A stretch of DNA of 64,000 bases, taken from contig NC_134776.1 of the NCBI RefSeq assembly GCF_050436995.1, positions 13,805,001 to 13,869,000 on the forward strand, written 5' to 3'. The translations under genes were made by a program, and so were the position numbers. Shown piece by piece: positions 41,101 through 56,100 of the stretch (positions are counted from its first letter, which is position 1; every line of letters starts with the position of its first letter). Below the pieces are notes generated by a model. That model did no database searches. It saw nothing but the letters and a program-made list of their open reading frames with translations, and had not been told where the DNA came from. The DNA comes from Anticarsia gemmatalis (lineage: Eukaryota > Arthropoda > Insecta > Lepidoptera > Erebidae).

Positions 41101-44100
41101 TATATAAATACAGTACCTTGGTTCATACAGATATGTATTACTAGCTGACCCGCGCAACTTCGCTTGCGTCACATAAGAGAGAATGCAGGGTCATACTTTC
41201 CCCGTTTTTGTAACATTTTTCGTTACTACTCCGCTCCGAATAGCCGTAGCGTAATGTTATATAGCCTATAGCCTTCCTCGATAAATGGGCTAACTAACAC
41301 TGAAAGAATTTTTCAAATCGGACCGGTAGATCCTGAGATTAGCGCGTTCAAACAAACAAACAAACAAACAATCAAACAAACAAACTCTTCAGCTTTATTA
41401 TATTAGTATAGATAAAAAGCCTTAAATGCTGCGATATTAATCAACTTGCTTTTGAATTGAATCGAATGATCACCAAAGATTTCAATATTTGATAGGTTGG
41501 CTTGAAAAATATTATTTTTAGATAGCCTGATCCATTTATGATAAAATATCAATATTTGATTAAAAAATGTGAATTTAGAAAAGTAAGTCCGAAATGTGGA
41601 CAGAATATTTTTTTTAAAACGCTGACTAACTATTCTTCTATTTAAGTATTCGTTTTCGAAGTATAGTTGACCATTCTCTGGAAATATTATTAAATTATAA
41701 TTTATGTTTACTTTTTTCCGTAATGTAGATGCTGTAGTCACTGTAGTGTCTATTATAGGAACAATGATACCGATTTCAAACGACTGTTTTATAAAGAGAA
41801 AATTGTAACAACTTCTAATTCTAAACTTGTAATTCTATTTTTAGTTCTCACTTACCACTTCATTAGCCCTGAATATCTATTACTTAAGATAAAGAAGAGT
41901 AATTACAAAACAACCAGCTACGTTACACAGAATGCTGATAAGAAACGTAGACCTACAAAGTAATAGATATAATGTCAATAGCATTCAAGACAAAATAACT
42001 AAAGGAAAGATAGCAAGAACAATTTATAATTGAGAACATCATGACGGTAATGTTTTACTTAAACTCTCGCGGGATCACGATCGTCTACTTCATAAATAGT
42101 TTAAGATACTCGAACCCTTTAAACTACCCGATAGCAAAAGGTTCCATTTCAAAGGACCCAGATGTTTTAATAAAATCGTCAGTTACAAAGTGAATAAAGT
42201 ACATAGTTTGGACAATTTCTCCTTTTTAGAATATCTATTCACTTCTAACGAATACAATTTAGGTGTGTTTGTGACAGAAAATATATTAGCTGCTTTAATT
42301 ACTAACAATTTGTGTCATCATATAAATGTATTCGTGCTTCGGCTAATGTAATTGCTTAGTCACTGCTCAGACGCTTTATTAAACATAAAATAATACAAAT
42401 GATTACCAAAGTCTTGACTGCAGTTTTAATTAAAGATTCAAGATGAAAATAAAAAGCGTTTCTTTGGCAGCCACCTTTGATTAGAGCGTTGGTTTAAACT
42501 TGGTCTGCGTTGAACGGCAAAGGTCAAACGTAATTCGTGAATAAATTAATTCATTGTATGGTTCTCGTTGGCTGAAATAACTTTGATATAGTTCATTCAA
42601 TTGCTCATTGAACAACTGTTGGCAAAGGACACCTAATTATCCTTTCCACTTATTACAACCGCTCTTTCGTTGATTTAAGTAATCTAAGAGAAATTGTAGT
42701 TGGTTGAAAGTAGAATATTTTACAACGGGTTAAGTTCCTGGTCCACATATGAAATCAAATCATGTATGCCTCCCTAATGGTATGGTAACTAAAATGATAG
42801 GCTGGTCAGTGAAATATCAAATGTGGAATAAGCTATTCAAAGGTGACAATAGAAAACACACTGAATTTCGACAGGTGCACTATGTATGGATTGAATTGAC
42901 AATGCATGGCAGTACTTTCAGACTTGTATTGAAAGGAATATGAATTCTATATCCCATTGTGACACACTTATTCATGTATCATAAAAGCCAAGCTGGTTTT
43001 CCTATTTCCGTCTTCTAGGACGTTAACAGGGTTTACTTGCGAGTACAAATGACTTACGAGAAACAGATTTCCATAAGCAGCTTCGGCGTTAACGAACGGT
43101 ATCTGTGGTTTCATAACGATATCACAATTCCCGGTCCCGGTACCAGTAACTGAAATCTTCACGCACTAATTAAAGCGGGTCGCAGAATTAACTGCATCGG
43201 ATCACGAATCAAACAATGTAGGTCATCATTTTACTGTTGGATAATTCCACAGATCCAAACACACCGGTGTAATATTAATATTTGATAACATCGGGTAGAG
43301 ATAAACGAGAGGAATTCTAAATTACAATCTCTCTCTGTTATTCGAATACTACTACTAGTTGTAGGTTTCTAATCTACGTTAAAAGGCTGTGAAACATTTC
43401 GCTAACAAGCGTTGCTGAAAGAAGTTGCAAAAAAATTGGGGCGTCCGTTCCTGATCCGTGGCAATAAGCACGTACCGTCTGCATTCCGAATGCATTCTGT
43501 AATTGAAACGAAACTGATCTCTGTACAAAGTCACGAAATCATTTTATTTTTAAAAACGTCTCTTGTAGCCTGGAGCTTGTATTAGTATAGTTATGCTTTT
43601 TGAAGTTTCGTATTCGATTACCAAACTAGACTCGTTCGGGTTTTCCATCAAAGATTCTCATTAGCAACCCACATTAATTATTAGTGGGCTCGGTAAATGA
43701 CAAATATTCTCGCACTGAAAATACACACATTCGACTGAAAACAAACACTGAAATGTGTTGGGAGTCTTGATATACGAATTGAGCGCCGACGAAAAAGTAC
43801 CGAAAAGAAGTCATGACAGCCTATGAGCTGTAACCCTTTTTTGATAAATGGACTGTAATATTCATACATATATTTTTTCCAGACTCTCAGATAATCCCAG
43901 AGATAAATGTGTTGAAACAAATACTTCAACTTTTTAATAATATATTGCTAGAAGAAATAAGTACATGTACAGGAAAGTTTTAAAGCGTTATTTTGATGAT
44001 GTAGTTGTGTAGTTGTTTTGCTCCCAGGTATAGAGAGTAAACTTTGATGGAAGGCGGAGTGTGTTTCTTACACATTATCTCGAACGTCACACTTAATGCA

Positions 44101-47100
44101 CTTAAGAGTTTGAAGTAAACAATCGATCGACCCTTTAATTGGCCTGACCTTGTTATCCCGAGAGACATCAATTGAGATCTTACAGGCTCAAAGGAAATCG
44201 ACGGCGTCGAATATTATTTACATAGAAATACAATAAAGGAATTATCGTGAATTAGGTTGTGGAATAAATAACTACAGCTTTGAACTAGCTATACAAATTC
44301 GGAGAATACTTTTGCATATTGATTTTTACAGGGCTTTTAGAAAGTTTACTTGTTTTAAGGTTAAATGAATATTAATGTGTGATTATCTCGAAATGTTGTC
44401 TATACTGGTATATTATATGCGTAAGTAACTGTCTTTTAGCTTTTGGCTTAACTGTGATAACTAGATTGTGTTTCGAAGATATACAGTGACTGTTTTCTAA
44501 GGCAATCATTCCGGATGCCAATGGACAACGGGTAGTTTGTTTTAGTTTTGACGACTTTATACGCGATAAAAGATTTCCCTAAAACTAAGGAGTTCGAATC
44601 CTAGGATAAAAAGTTTATATTACTTATCGAGAAAGATGAAGCGTTACTAGATTTATCTAAGTAAAAGAATAAAACTCAATTTTGTACTCTCAGAGATTAC
44701 TTTCTGCAAAGTTAGTTTATCATAATCATCTTTTACGCCATGGAGGATCAGACTTCGTCATGATCGTAAATTTAATTGTTTATTTGCTAAGAGTGAATTG
44801 TACAATAACCGAATAAAAGTGCTGCTATAATTGTTTCACGACACTATCCCTTATGCTTATCTAAAGGGACTAACAGTTAATAGAGTTTTGTAGTCCAGTT
44901 ACAATATTTGGGATAGTTAAGCATTAGATTTACAATGTTATTTGTTGAACAGTTGGAGCAGCAAGTGAACAACGTGCTGCCGCGCGTGCCGACGGCGCTT
45001 CAAGAAGCTGTGCAGCGTCTCCTGACCAGGGACCCCCACCCTCGTCCCACCACCCAACTCCTGCCGCTGATCAAGTACTTCAAGTAAGTTCACCCACTGA
45101 CTGTTATGCTGAGTCATTTCATATGATATAGGTTAATACGCGTTAAGAAGGCATAAGATCCATTAGTTGACTGCAATAGTCATACATTTTATACCTCTGT
45201 ATAGATAATATATAAAATCTTTATTTCTAAAATCTTTTATAGATTTTTCTATCGTATTCATTGAGAAATTAAGCTGACAATGCGTGAAGCTGACAATAAA
45301 TGCTGATATTCTCGCTCCTAAATAAGGTTGTTACTTAAAAATACAAAACAAGTTTTGTGGAGTTTTTGTAAAATAGCCCTCGTTACGGTAACGACTTTAG
45401 CATTCAACGTGAATTTCGTTCCCCCGAGAAATATTTTGAAGTTTACTTTTTGATATCAAATAATAATCGCTTGGGGCCAGATCTAGAGAATACGGAGGAT
45501 GTTGCACAAATTTGTAGCACAATTTATCTAATTTGATGTTCTAAAAGCAAAACTCGCGTTAGTAATAAGCAAAATTTTCTGACGTTATCAGCTGTGTTAT
45601 TTGAATACTAAATAATAATATGACATTTATTTAAAGCCTTCTAAGAATCATTCTAAAAGACAACATTAATTTTAATTAAAATAGCTAGACCCACGCAGTT
45701 AGGTTATTGCGTTCTCTGCATTCTTTATCACAAAACGAAGACATTGAACTTTGTGAACTAACGTTACTGAAAAAAATTCGTTCAAAGAAAATTTTGCTGC
45801 TTGAAAGATGCGAATGGCCGGTATTCTAACACGGTCGATTTAAATAGGTGTACGAGCGAGCCGGCCATCGTGGCGATGCAGTTCCTGGACGTGGTGACCA
45901 TGAAGGACCCCAACCAGAAGGCCAATTTCTACCGCGGCCAACTGCTTGATGCTCTGCCGTACATTCCCAAGGTGAGTTCACAAGTTCCAATTACAGGTAA
46001 GAAACTGCTCGCGTAACATTTAAACTATTGGTACATAACATTCGCATAATTATATTCTGTCACTTTTTAACCTTTGTTCTTTTCGTTTTACCACCTGTGA
46101 ATAAGTATTGGTTAGCTTATCAGCTGGAAATTGGACAGTTGTGTTCATACATTTGCTGCCACTTTGTGGATAAGTTATCTGACTCTTATACATAGGTCGT
46201 AAAACGGACCCTTAATATTAAAATCATAAAAAGGAGTTCCAGCAACGTAATTGTAGTTACAAAACAATGTACCAACTGTTAATTTGATTGTCGTACATTT
46301 TGTAAAGCGTTTAGTTAATTTTGATACGCTATTTGAATAGTAAAGTAGCTCTACTACGCCACGAAAGCCGGACGCTCCCGCATTTATGTGTTACATTATT
46401 TGTCCAGAAACTTTTTGACAGCTATGCGATAAAATGTAAGTCTAACTTTTGTCAGCGCTGTACACGTGTAACATTTTAATGAACAATACAGTTAAAATAA
46501 AGATACGATGATCTTTCATATTGTGATTTTTGTAACCCAAAAATTGTACAGTTATTTACATTGTCAATCTGTTTTGCATTACAAACATTACTTAATTAAA
46601 CATGTATAGCGCTGATCCTCATTCCTGAACTATGTCATATATTTACTCACAAACATGCTGTGCGGTAACTCTAATAACATTCTGTAACATCTATTGCTCT
46701 AGTAATTACTCAAATTAAACGTAAATATTAACTAGAATTGAGTGTCGCTTTCCAATTCGGTATTTATTTAGTATCTTAAACAGCTGTCACGCGGGGCCGT
46801 GTCATCGGTATCATTAAAAGCAACCTCAACAGAATTAACATATTTCAACCTACCCGCGTGTTGATTAAAATTTGGATTTGGAACACGAATGTGGAAATAG
46901 GTGGGGTGGTGGGGGAATATTTAGTGTACTGTAAATTTACATGCCAGGTCACACATTAAACTCTATGAAACCCGTTTCTATTCGTGTTCTTAGATTTATA
47001 CGCAGGACAAAATAAACTTCAACGCTAAATACTCGAACTCATGCTCCGATATCCGATGCATTTGAGGGTAAGGGTGTACGAAATTGCACGTTTGTACAAG

Positions 47101-50100
47101 CTCCTTGAGTGTCTTTAGATTAATAAAATAATATAAAGTAAATTCATTTCTGTGTTTCAATATTTCGATGTATTAATGCCGAACAAGCGCTCGGTAACTG
47201 TTGCTTCTCCGTTCAGATCCGTATCCGCACTACGCCTCCATTACCGTTTCTGCGGCACTACTTTCATAAGTACTTTAGAAACAGCCAACATTGCATGATA
47301 TTTCTCAATTGCTTTGGTAAACCACTAAAGTTAATGTCTTGGAAGGAATTCAACAAGTGTAAATTCTAGGATCTCGTTGGATGTGCAAACTGGTGTATAA
47401 CGATATAAATGATGTCGTTACATGCTCCACGTGATGCGACTCTGCATTCATAGTAAATGTACGGTACCAACGTCTTACATAATTATGTTAACGTACTGTA
47501 TATCAAAACCTGATGAAGTTCAACGAATCATTTTATGAAGTTATGTTTGAAGGTACAACTTCTTTTTAAGACTGATTTTTTATAATTATTTCTGAAATCT
47601 AGCTAGTGTATACAATGCAATAAAATTTTGGTATTTGTAGTTGTTAATACCGCAGAAACAGACTGTGAGGATTACACGATACATAATGTTACGGTACTAA
47701 ATATTTTAGAAGAAAAAACTATCATCGAAACAATCGTCCTCTAACTTGAAGTAGTTAACTTGTAATAAAAAATTAAAGGATAAGTACCTATCTAATTTCG
47801 TAAAAAGCGCAACACACATAATCAAAATATAAGACGTATGCCCTTTTAAGAATTATAAATTCAATAAATCAGTGACGAACTTAAACTTCATAGTAAAATT
47901 CTCTACTGAACTTGTTGGTAAAGTAATAGAGGTAGTTTTATTACAAATACGTTTAGTAGTACTCAAATGACCCTGGCAATGCTTCGCCACCTACATCGTC
48001 AGCGTGCACTTAGCTTATCACTCTTCAATCTACCATGCAAATGTAATTACTGGGAGTTATTTCTCATTTCTAAATGTTCCTGCCATCTACAATATTGCAC
48101 TGAGTCTATTTGCAACTAAGATGAACTCTAAGTGTGATTCAAGGGCACCTTCAATGTATCGGATTACTTAGTAAACAGATTTACATATAGGCAAATAGAC
48201 TTTCCTTTTGCAACTTACTAGAGATGCCACGTAACGGGTTTACTATAAGGGTGCCTTTCTACCTGTGTGCTATGCTACGTTGCTATCGATGCGTTTGAAA
48301 TTCAGAAATCATATTCATTAATGCATATAGTATGCATTGTTGCAAAGGATTCAGCCAAGACACGTGTTTTTTATAAAATTGTTTAAAATTGCGAATTAAT
48401 TAAAAACTACATCGGAAGCAAAGTATAACTTATTGTTTTCGGCGTACTAAGCCTTGAATACTCTTGGGTTATAGTAGCCTTACACAATTAATTTATTAAC
48501 CATCCTGAGCCCAAGTTTGGGTAAAGGAAAGGGAATCCCCAAAGAGCACACCGAAGGCTACTATCTACTGTTCATCCAAGTTGGCCTCCGACACGATACT
48601 ACACTAGAAGTTAACTCGTTAATTGGCTCAATGTATTGTTATAACTATTCTATTAAATAACTTGCTCGACCCTGAACAAAAGACAATATCTACTTTAACA
48701 TTTTAAGTGAAAACGTTATTCTTTCATATAATATTTCCTTTGTTATCGGATCACATATGAGACAACAAAAGGAATAAAATATCGATACGTAGAATTGCAG
48801 CTTTATTTTCTGCGGTACGGTGCGGTTTGTTATTGTTGGGAGACCTTGGCATTGAATAGCGACTTGTGAGTGCATCAGCTCTCTGTGCACACAGACAATG
48901 AAGCTTATCATAAGATGATTACCTTCTTTGAAGGCTTTTAAAGAATATGAGCACAAGATGCGGTAGATTGCGTACGTATATAATGAAAATATAAGGATTT
49001 TTCAAGGGCGCGCTGCTCTGGAAAATTTATCCGGGTAGTAAATTTATATCAGAATATATGTCTGGTGACACAATATCTCTACATGAACTTGACCTAACAA
49101 TGTATTTTAGACAACAATAAGACTGATTTAGAAATAATAATGAAACGCTAAAACTAGTATTTTAAGTGTATCAATGCTATTTATCTTTCAGCTTTATACG
49201 ACAAATTACTTTGAAAAATACATGCAGAAACGATATATTTTGCTAGCGAAGCGTTACACAAGGTTTAGACGTCAAGTATCTAAACTTTGTCATTTTAGAT
49301 TAGAATGTTTATAATAAAGTGTGTGTTTTAGAAACTTCGTTGGCAACATGTATGGCCGTGCCTGCAACTGGAAGTTAGAACGGCGGAGGTGCTGGCCGCT
49401 GTGCTTCAGCCCGTCATCTGGCTCACCAATGAAGCCTCTCCTGACGAGTTCTCACTCTACGTCTTGCCAACCCTTAAGTAAGTGTTTTGATTCTAATTCT
49501 TCCAAACGGTTTGAAGTAAACTTTACTTAATATTTCGCAATAAAACGAGTTATTGATGATATGACAAATTCGGTTTCGGAAGAGATTTCAGGAGCTTTTA
49601 AGCTACAAAAAATACCAGCTATCAGACACGCCAGAGAAAAATGGCCAATGCCATAACTAAATTACTTTAAAAATAATAAAATTACAATAATATATTTGAA
49701 AACGTGCATGTTTATCAATGGAAAAAAAACACTACGTTTAACGGGTTCGATCCTGTTTAATTCTTCGTTATCATATTCGTAGTCAACATGCGTTGGAGCA
49801 TTTTCTCCAAAACATTTGACAACGAGAAAAATGGCCTTTCAAATTTACTGATGGCCAACGACGTATCTTGCGCTCCTGTTCTGGATACCTGCAAAAAAAA
49901 CGTGTGTTTTCCAAATTTAAATTGATAATGCACTTAAGATTAGCTGGCTGGCCACAATATGATTAATGGCTAAAAATGAAATGTCAAAATTTTAATTGGA
50001 GGGGATTTTATAGGTACAAAACAAATTGGCTTTAATTGACGTAGGAAAATTATTCGTATCAAAGGTTCCACGACATCGCTATAAGTGTAGACGTGAACCT

Positions 50101-53100
50101 TAATTAATTGGCAGGGGCGAAATTCCAAATTACCTTATCAAAATCTTACTGACCATTGGCTTTCGAACAGAAGAACATTTCTAGCCATTAAATTGTGTCT
50201 AAACCTAAATTTTAAGTCTATTACCAAACCCAATACCGGCCCAATTATTAACTTTGTTGATTGTTATATTTCATTAATTTATTATCAAAATTTCATTAAA
50301 AAATACCGAACACTGGTACAATCGGCTTTTGACCGTATCTAGTGTATTTGAAACATGAGCCCTGAACACATACGTCGTTTTGATTACATCCGACACGAGA
50401 AAACAGTGTCTGGACATTTTGAAGTTCACAATATGTTTACTTGTTTATCTTAAAGATACTTGTAAACATTTGTGCATTCTATGTTTAACCATTTAATAAT
50501 GTGTGTTCTACTAACAAGGCTCTTTTAGATTTTAACTTCGCAAACTTGATGTTTGGGTAAGCCGATGTTTTTTTAACTATAAATGTATGTTAATTATATG
50601 TCATATTGCAAGAAACCTGGACAATGGACATGATGACCAGCCAGACACGAGTATGACTGTGATTGCAATATGTAGTAATATTTAAGTCTAAGGCCAGGTA
50701 TATTTATTCTGAATGGGTGCGGTGACATGAATTCCTCAAACGCCTGTAAAGAACGAATGACAAAGTCATTCTCGAATGCTAGATGTGTGATGATATAGTT
50801 AGGGCTCTCTCATGTTCGCTCGTTAGATAAAAGATAAGCCGCAACGTTTCAAACCTTCCAAGCCCCCCCCCCTGCCCTCCACATTTAGAACGCCAATTAA
50901 TTTAAGCAAAACGTGTTCCGATCGAGGACAGATCTATAAAATTTAGTAAAAGGGAGGCGTTTGCTGCTTGCAGGACTCTGATGAACTCCCCCAAGAGCGT
51001 GCAGGCCTCTGTGACTATATTAGAGAACCTGCACATCATCCTTAAAAAATGTCAGAAGTCAGAGGTGAACAACGAAATAATGCCCATTCTGTACAGCGCT
51101 CTGGATAACAATTCCAATCAAATCCAGGTAGGGTATTCTTGTCTTGTAAAACTGCGCTACAACTATGTATCAAAATTGGTTAGGTATTCTTCATTAGAAG
51201 AAATTAAATCGTGAAATTATAAGGGTGGAGGTAAACTCATCGAGTTAAAAACTCATTCTAAAAGAAAATTACGAACATATGTAAAATCTGATGAAAAGGT
51301 AAACACCTCTACAGGAAATACAATACTGTGAATATGCGTAGGCCACTCAGAAAGTTTTGCGAAACTTAGGATATTTGTTCTACCGTGTATTTTTTTATTC
51401 CTTATTTTAAACATCAATTTACTACTATTTTTGTAAAGTTTCACGCTTATAATCCCTAGGGTCCTTATTCATAGCCTGTTTGAAGGCCGCTTAATTATCT
51501 TCAGGCGATGGATTTTTTTCTTGAGACGATTTTTTATTGGAGTAACAACAATTCACTTAGTACCCAGTGTGAGAAGTCCCGTATTTGATCGATCGCTGCT
51601 GACAAAAAATTAACAATTTAACTATAGGCTGACTCTTCATATCCGGATTGTGTCACTATATTCTATTCAATCACCTATCTCAGTATTAGTAGTATCTCAT
51701 ATATCAGCATAAGTAGTAAATATGCCTTATTCAAAATAAGATATCATAAAACATCACAATTCCCCACGAGTCTGCTGCCGTAAATCAGAAAAATTTTGCG
51801 GTTGCAAGAAATTTTCTTCTTATGCAAAATGACGAGTGGGAATCGCCAAAAAGGCTTCCTGGATGAATGAACATAATATTTTCAATTTGCTTATACCTAA
51901 TTTACCTGTTTGATCATTTTGATTTTTTTTTTAAGTAGCGCTCTCCGCAAAACCCCAATAAAGACGTCCATATTTTGTTCACTGGTTTACGTATGCCAAT
52001 TTCGTATTATTTACAACAAAAAAACAAACTTACACACTTGTCTTAGAAAGTCCTTAATCTGCAATCCTAGTTTAAAGTCTGTGAGAATATTCTTCTCATT
52101 TAAGCCACATTTTAAATTGTGTAATTTTATCGACTCTATATACAAATTCTCGCGGCTGTTTAATTTTTTAATGAGACACGGTCATTTTGTTTTACTAATA
52201 ATAAAATCCTTTACTAACTACCCGATCACAACTTATCGATTTACACTCGGAAATAATGTATTTTTTAATAAACTATAACCTAACAGTGTGTCATACAAAA
52301 AAGCACTCTTATTTTCATAACTTTCTGAGTGCCCTGGTATTTGCAAAACAACTCTTCGAATATTTATATCTATTTATCTTTCTCATCAACTTGTACTTAA
52401 CAAGTCTTCGAAAAAACGTATATTTACGTTTTAAAACAAATTGGCACCCTACTCAGTTGTAGCGTAGTACTCCTGAAATATTTTTTAAATTTATTTGTAT
52501 ATTATAGCAATTGCTAAACTTTGACAGTTTGAATTACAGACAGCCTCTTTGATCGCTATGCAAAATGTTTCCGATTATATAGACGACAGATCTCTACATA
52601 ACGTAGTCCTGGGTAAAGTGAGGCTTTTGCTGGAGAAGAACCAGAGTGATGTGAAGGTCATAAGCCTTATACTCGGCTTTTATGAAAAGATATTGGTTCG
52701 CCTGGAGAGGAACCATATCCTGGAACAGGTTATCCCAACTTTGCTTGCCATGCGTCTCAGTGACCCCGACATCATTAATCGTGTCGTTAGTAAGTATTGC
52801 CAATTTTATTTCAATAATAGTAAGTACAATTTTAATTATAATAAAACATAAGTATAGCACTACGAACCAACTTTGGAGTTATTTTATTCTCTAACGTTGG
52901 TTCTGGGTAAGGTTATAGGCATACAACTGACTGACTTCGTGAATCTAGTCTTCTCTTCAATGGTTTTACTATGTCGATATTAATATTTGATGTTTCGCTA
53001 GCGCTGTGCGGTGATTGCGATTGTTGCAACGACATAGCGAGGACTAAAGCGAATAAAAGGTTTGCACGGCATTCTGGCGTCGATTTCTCTAATTATTTAT

Positions 53101-56100
53101 TGAGGTTATTACACGTACCCATTACAGAACTTTACAAGTCCATGCTCATGGAACGAAAATTTGGATTGACCACCAACGTAATGGCAACAAAGATGATACC
53201 ATCGCTGGCTCCGCAGACAGTGAATCCAGCCCTGAACGTCGATCAGTTCACTAACCTGATGGAGGTATTGACTTGTGGCGTTTGATACTTTATTAGTAAC
53301 AAGATATTTTACCACATTGTAATGTTTACGGTAATATGTACCAGATCCTCTACGACATGCTGGACAACATTGACAAGAACCAGCGCTACAAGCTGAAGTT
53401 GGACAGCCTGGGCCTGCCGAGCCCCGAGCGTCACCGCCCACTGCGTCACCAGATGAGCACTGATAACATGAATGTTCCCCCATTCAATATCCCCAACCTG
53501 CGCGTAGAACAGCGCAAAACTTCTAGCGCCGAGGATATGGCTCGTAAGAACTCTATCAGTGGACCTCCTCCCACTGGTAGTGTTGGTGGTTTCAAGAGTA
53601 AGTATTCACCGGGTTCTTCAAGTCTTCCACTCAGCAAGAAGGGAAAAATCAAGGCTGTTTGTTCAGGCACAGGAATTGGACAGTGGTTCTTCGGCTCCAG
53701 CAATTCAACCAACAATGACAACAACTTCCTACGCGTTGCTAACGCGTTCCCCAATCGGCGTCTATCAGACAACACTCTGATGACACCGAAGATCCGCATT
53801 GCTCCATCTTGCGCCTCCTCCCCGGGCGGCACCCCGGGAGGTAACTCGGGCCTCCCGACTCGTCGTCACTCGAGCATTGGCCCACAAGAGCGCCGCGGAT
53901 CTGCTGTAAACCTCTCGCCACCAACTGTAAGTCACACCAAGTCAGTCTTCATAATGCTTGCACGCTTACTTTGACACAAATAATGTAATAGAACCTGTAT
54001 ACATTAATAAAGAAATTAGAAAGCTTAGAACAGGACTAGCCGTAGTGCAAAAGCAGGTGGAGGACAGGCGTTGTTACGGTAATGACGGTAGTGATAGTGG
54101 TTATTTTGGCAGGGCTACCAGTACAGGGGACGTTCTGCAGGATCAGGCTCGAGCCTGTCTGTGCCGTCGGCGTCGCAGTGCGTCGTAAGTGATGTGCACA
54201 TCGTACCACGTACGCCTGTGGCTGCGTGAACCCCCGATCCCTCTATTGAATGTCGAGTTTGAACAGCTTAAATCATTGATGTGGTCCGTTCTCTTCTGCG
54301 GTTGTGTCTTCTACCCACACCGACTGGGAGAGATAGTATTTGATCGTTCACGTATCACCATTACATCTGCACGAACCTGGTTGGCGTTGACAACATCATC
54401 TCCGACTGTCTATCTGTTCATTAGTCCTTTCATCGCATCGCATCAATGCTATACTTCTCCTCCTGCGGACGTCCGAACAAACTTCAAGAAAAAATGAAGT
54501 GGTGCATGTCTGTTAAAGGTATTGTTCTGTATCAAGTCGCGACGCATGAACGCCTCATCGCGGCCACAGTGTCGTATGCTCTGCTGGGAGGGTAGCTCCT
54601 CTTGCCTATGGTGAATGTTACTTGACTGTCCATGTGTTCGTTGTACATTTTGGTGTACCTACGGACACGTCGATCCACTCCCCTACCCTTTTCCAAATTT
54701 ACCCGGGTGAACCATTTCAGGTTATTTATAAAATATAAAAATATGTAATGACGTATTCCAATTGGCTATTAGAGTTCTCGTTTTACTTTAAACAATATAG
54801 AGCTCACATTCGGCAGGTCACGTAGGTGTAAATGTTGAATGTTTTGTGTGAGAAAAAGCTACGCAGATCAGGTAATCATTTGTTCATTCACATCAAGGCT
54901 CTGTGCCGTACGTATGTAACGTATACGCTGTCTCATTTACTGTTGCTATTTGTTCTTCTACGCAGCTTGCACGGAGCATGATCGTGAGTATGGTTCCTCT
55001 CTACTGTTCGTCGTTGCCGACCGCGCAGCATCGATCATTTCAAACTTGTAACTTAACTTTATATACATAGAAATTCACACTAAGATGTTGCTCTTACTTT
55101 ATATGTCACAAAATTCTTTGACAAATCTTTATTGCCGACTAAAATCACTACCATTGGCATACACTCGAAACAAACTTATGAATCACTGCAACATCTCCGT
55201 GCCAATATGGTATTTTGTATGTAGAGTAGACGAATAAGTATTACTGACTCACAAGAAATTTCACAAGCCCAACACGCTTTAAAACGCTGAAACTAGAAAT
55301 ACTTACTAAATATATGTAAGGCATGCACTAGATAAGTTAATAACTGTAATATTAGACAAATCTAATTATAAGAATTTTATAATATTTTTGACACGTGAAT
55401 AATTATATTCAATGAATTTAACTAACACTTTCAGGTTTTTTCTTACATTTCAATGCTTCTTTTTGTAATTTCAGTGATTTTTTTAGCCAGCATAAACAAA
55501 ATGAACAATTTCTCACCATTCAATTATTAGCTCTTTTTATTAAGTACTATCTATAAATATTTTTTAATGAGACTACTTAACTGTATTATAAAGTCACTAT
55601 CATTTGATTTTAATATTCATAATGCTGTTTTTAATACTAATCCCTGGATTCTAATACTTTTCATAAATGTCGTAACGTGTTGTTGACTAATAGGCAAGGA
55701 CATAACATAATCTTGATGTGTAGGGCGGCTCGATGCCTAACACATCGTCGAGCGTTCCGTTCCTGCTGACATCATCGATGCAATCGATTCGCTCGCGCCG
55801 CCCGTCGGCGTGCATGAGCGGCTCGCAGGGCTCGGGCCTGCTGCAGCAGCTGAGCAGCGGAATGGTAAGGCACCTGCCGGTTGGCTCTAGCTCAAATCAG
55901 GCGCAACTGACAACCCACTGGAGCGCCCTGCAGGGCGCCACCGCCGCCGGCTACAACGCTCTGCAGCACACCGCCATGGCTGTCAGGAAATGTCCCTCGC
56001 TCAATATTACCCTCACGCGTTAAACACCTCGGGCGCGTTCTCTCCGCACGCCGGACCCGTCACTCGTAACCCCCGAAGATCTCACCCTAGCAGTAGCGCA

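Larger units (their letters stand above)
38744..44952. other. SCYL2 intron with SINE and repeats
   Basis: AT-rich. It holds a half-copy of the palindromic family (39041), a tRNA-derived SINE (39965-40166) and the second CTAGCTGACCC repeat (41140-41413). No exon seen between them. Confidence 0.65.

Noticed and set aside
44588..44606. GAGTTCGAATCCTAGG, B-box-like
   Set aside because: No A box or stems nearby; a single short match.
53958..54188. Open frame through exon l in a different frame (76 aa)
   Set aside because: The exon is in phase with its neighbours in another frame and ends in a consensus donor. The alternative would need an unsupported start.
54189..54497. 102-residue open frame starting just after a SCYL2 donor
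   Set aside because: No recognisable motif. It overlaps a good GTAAGT donor, and phase analysis is satisfied without it.
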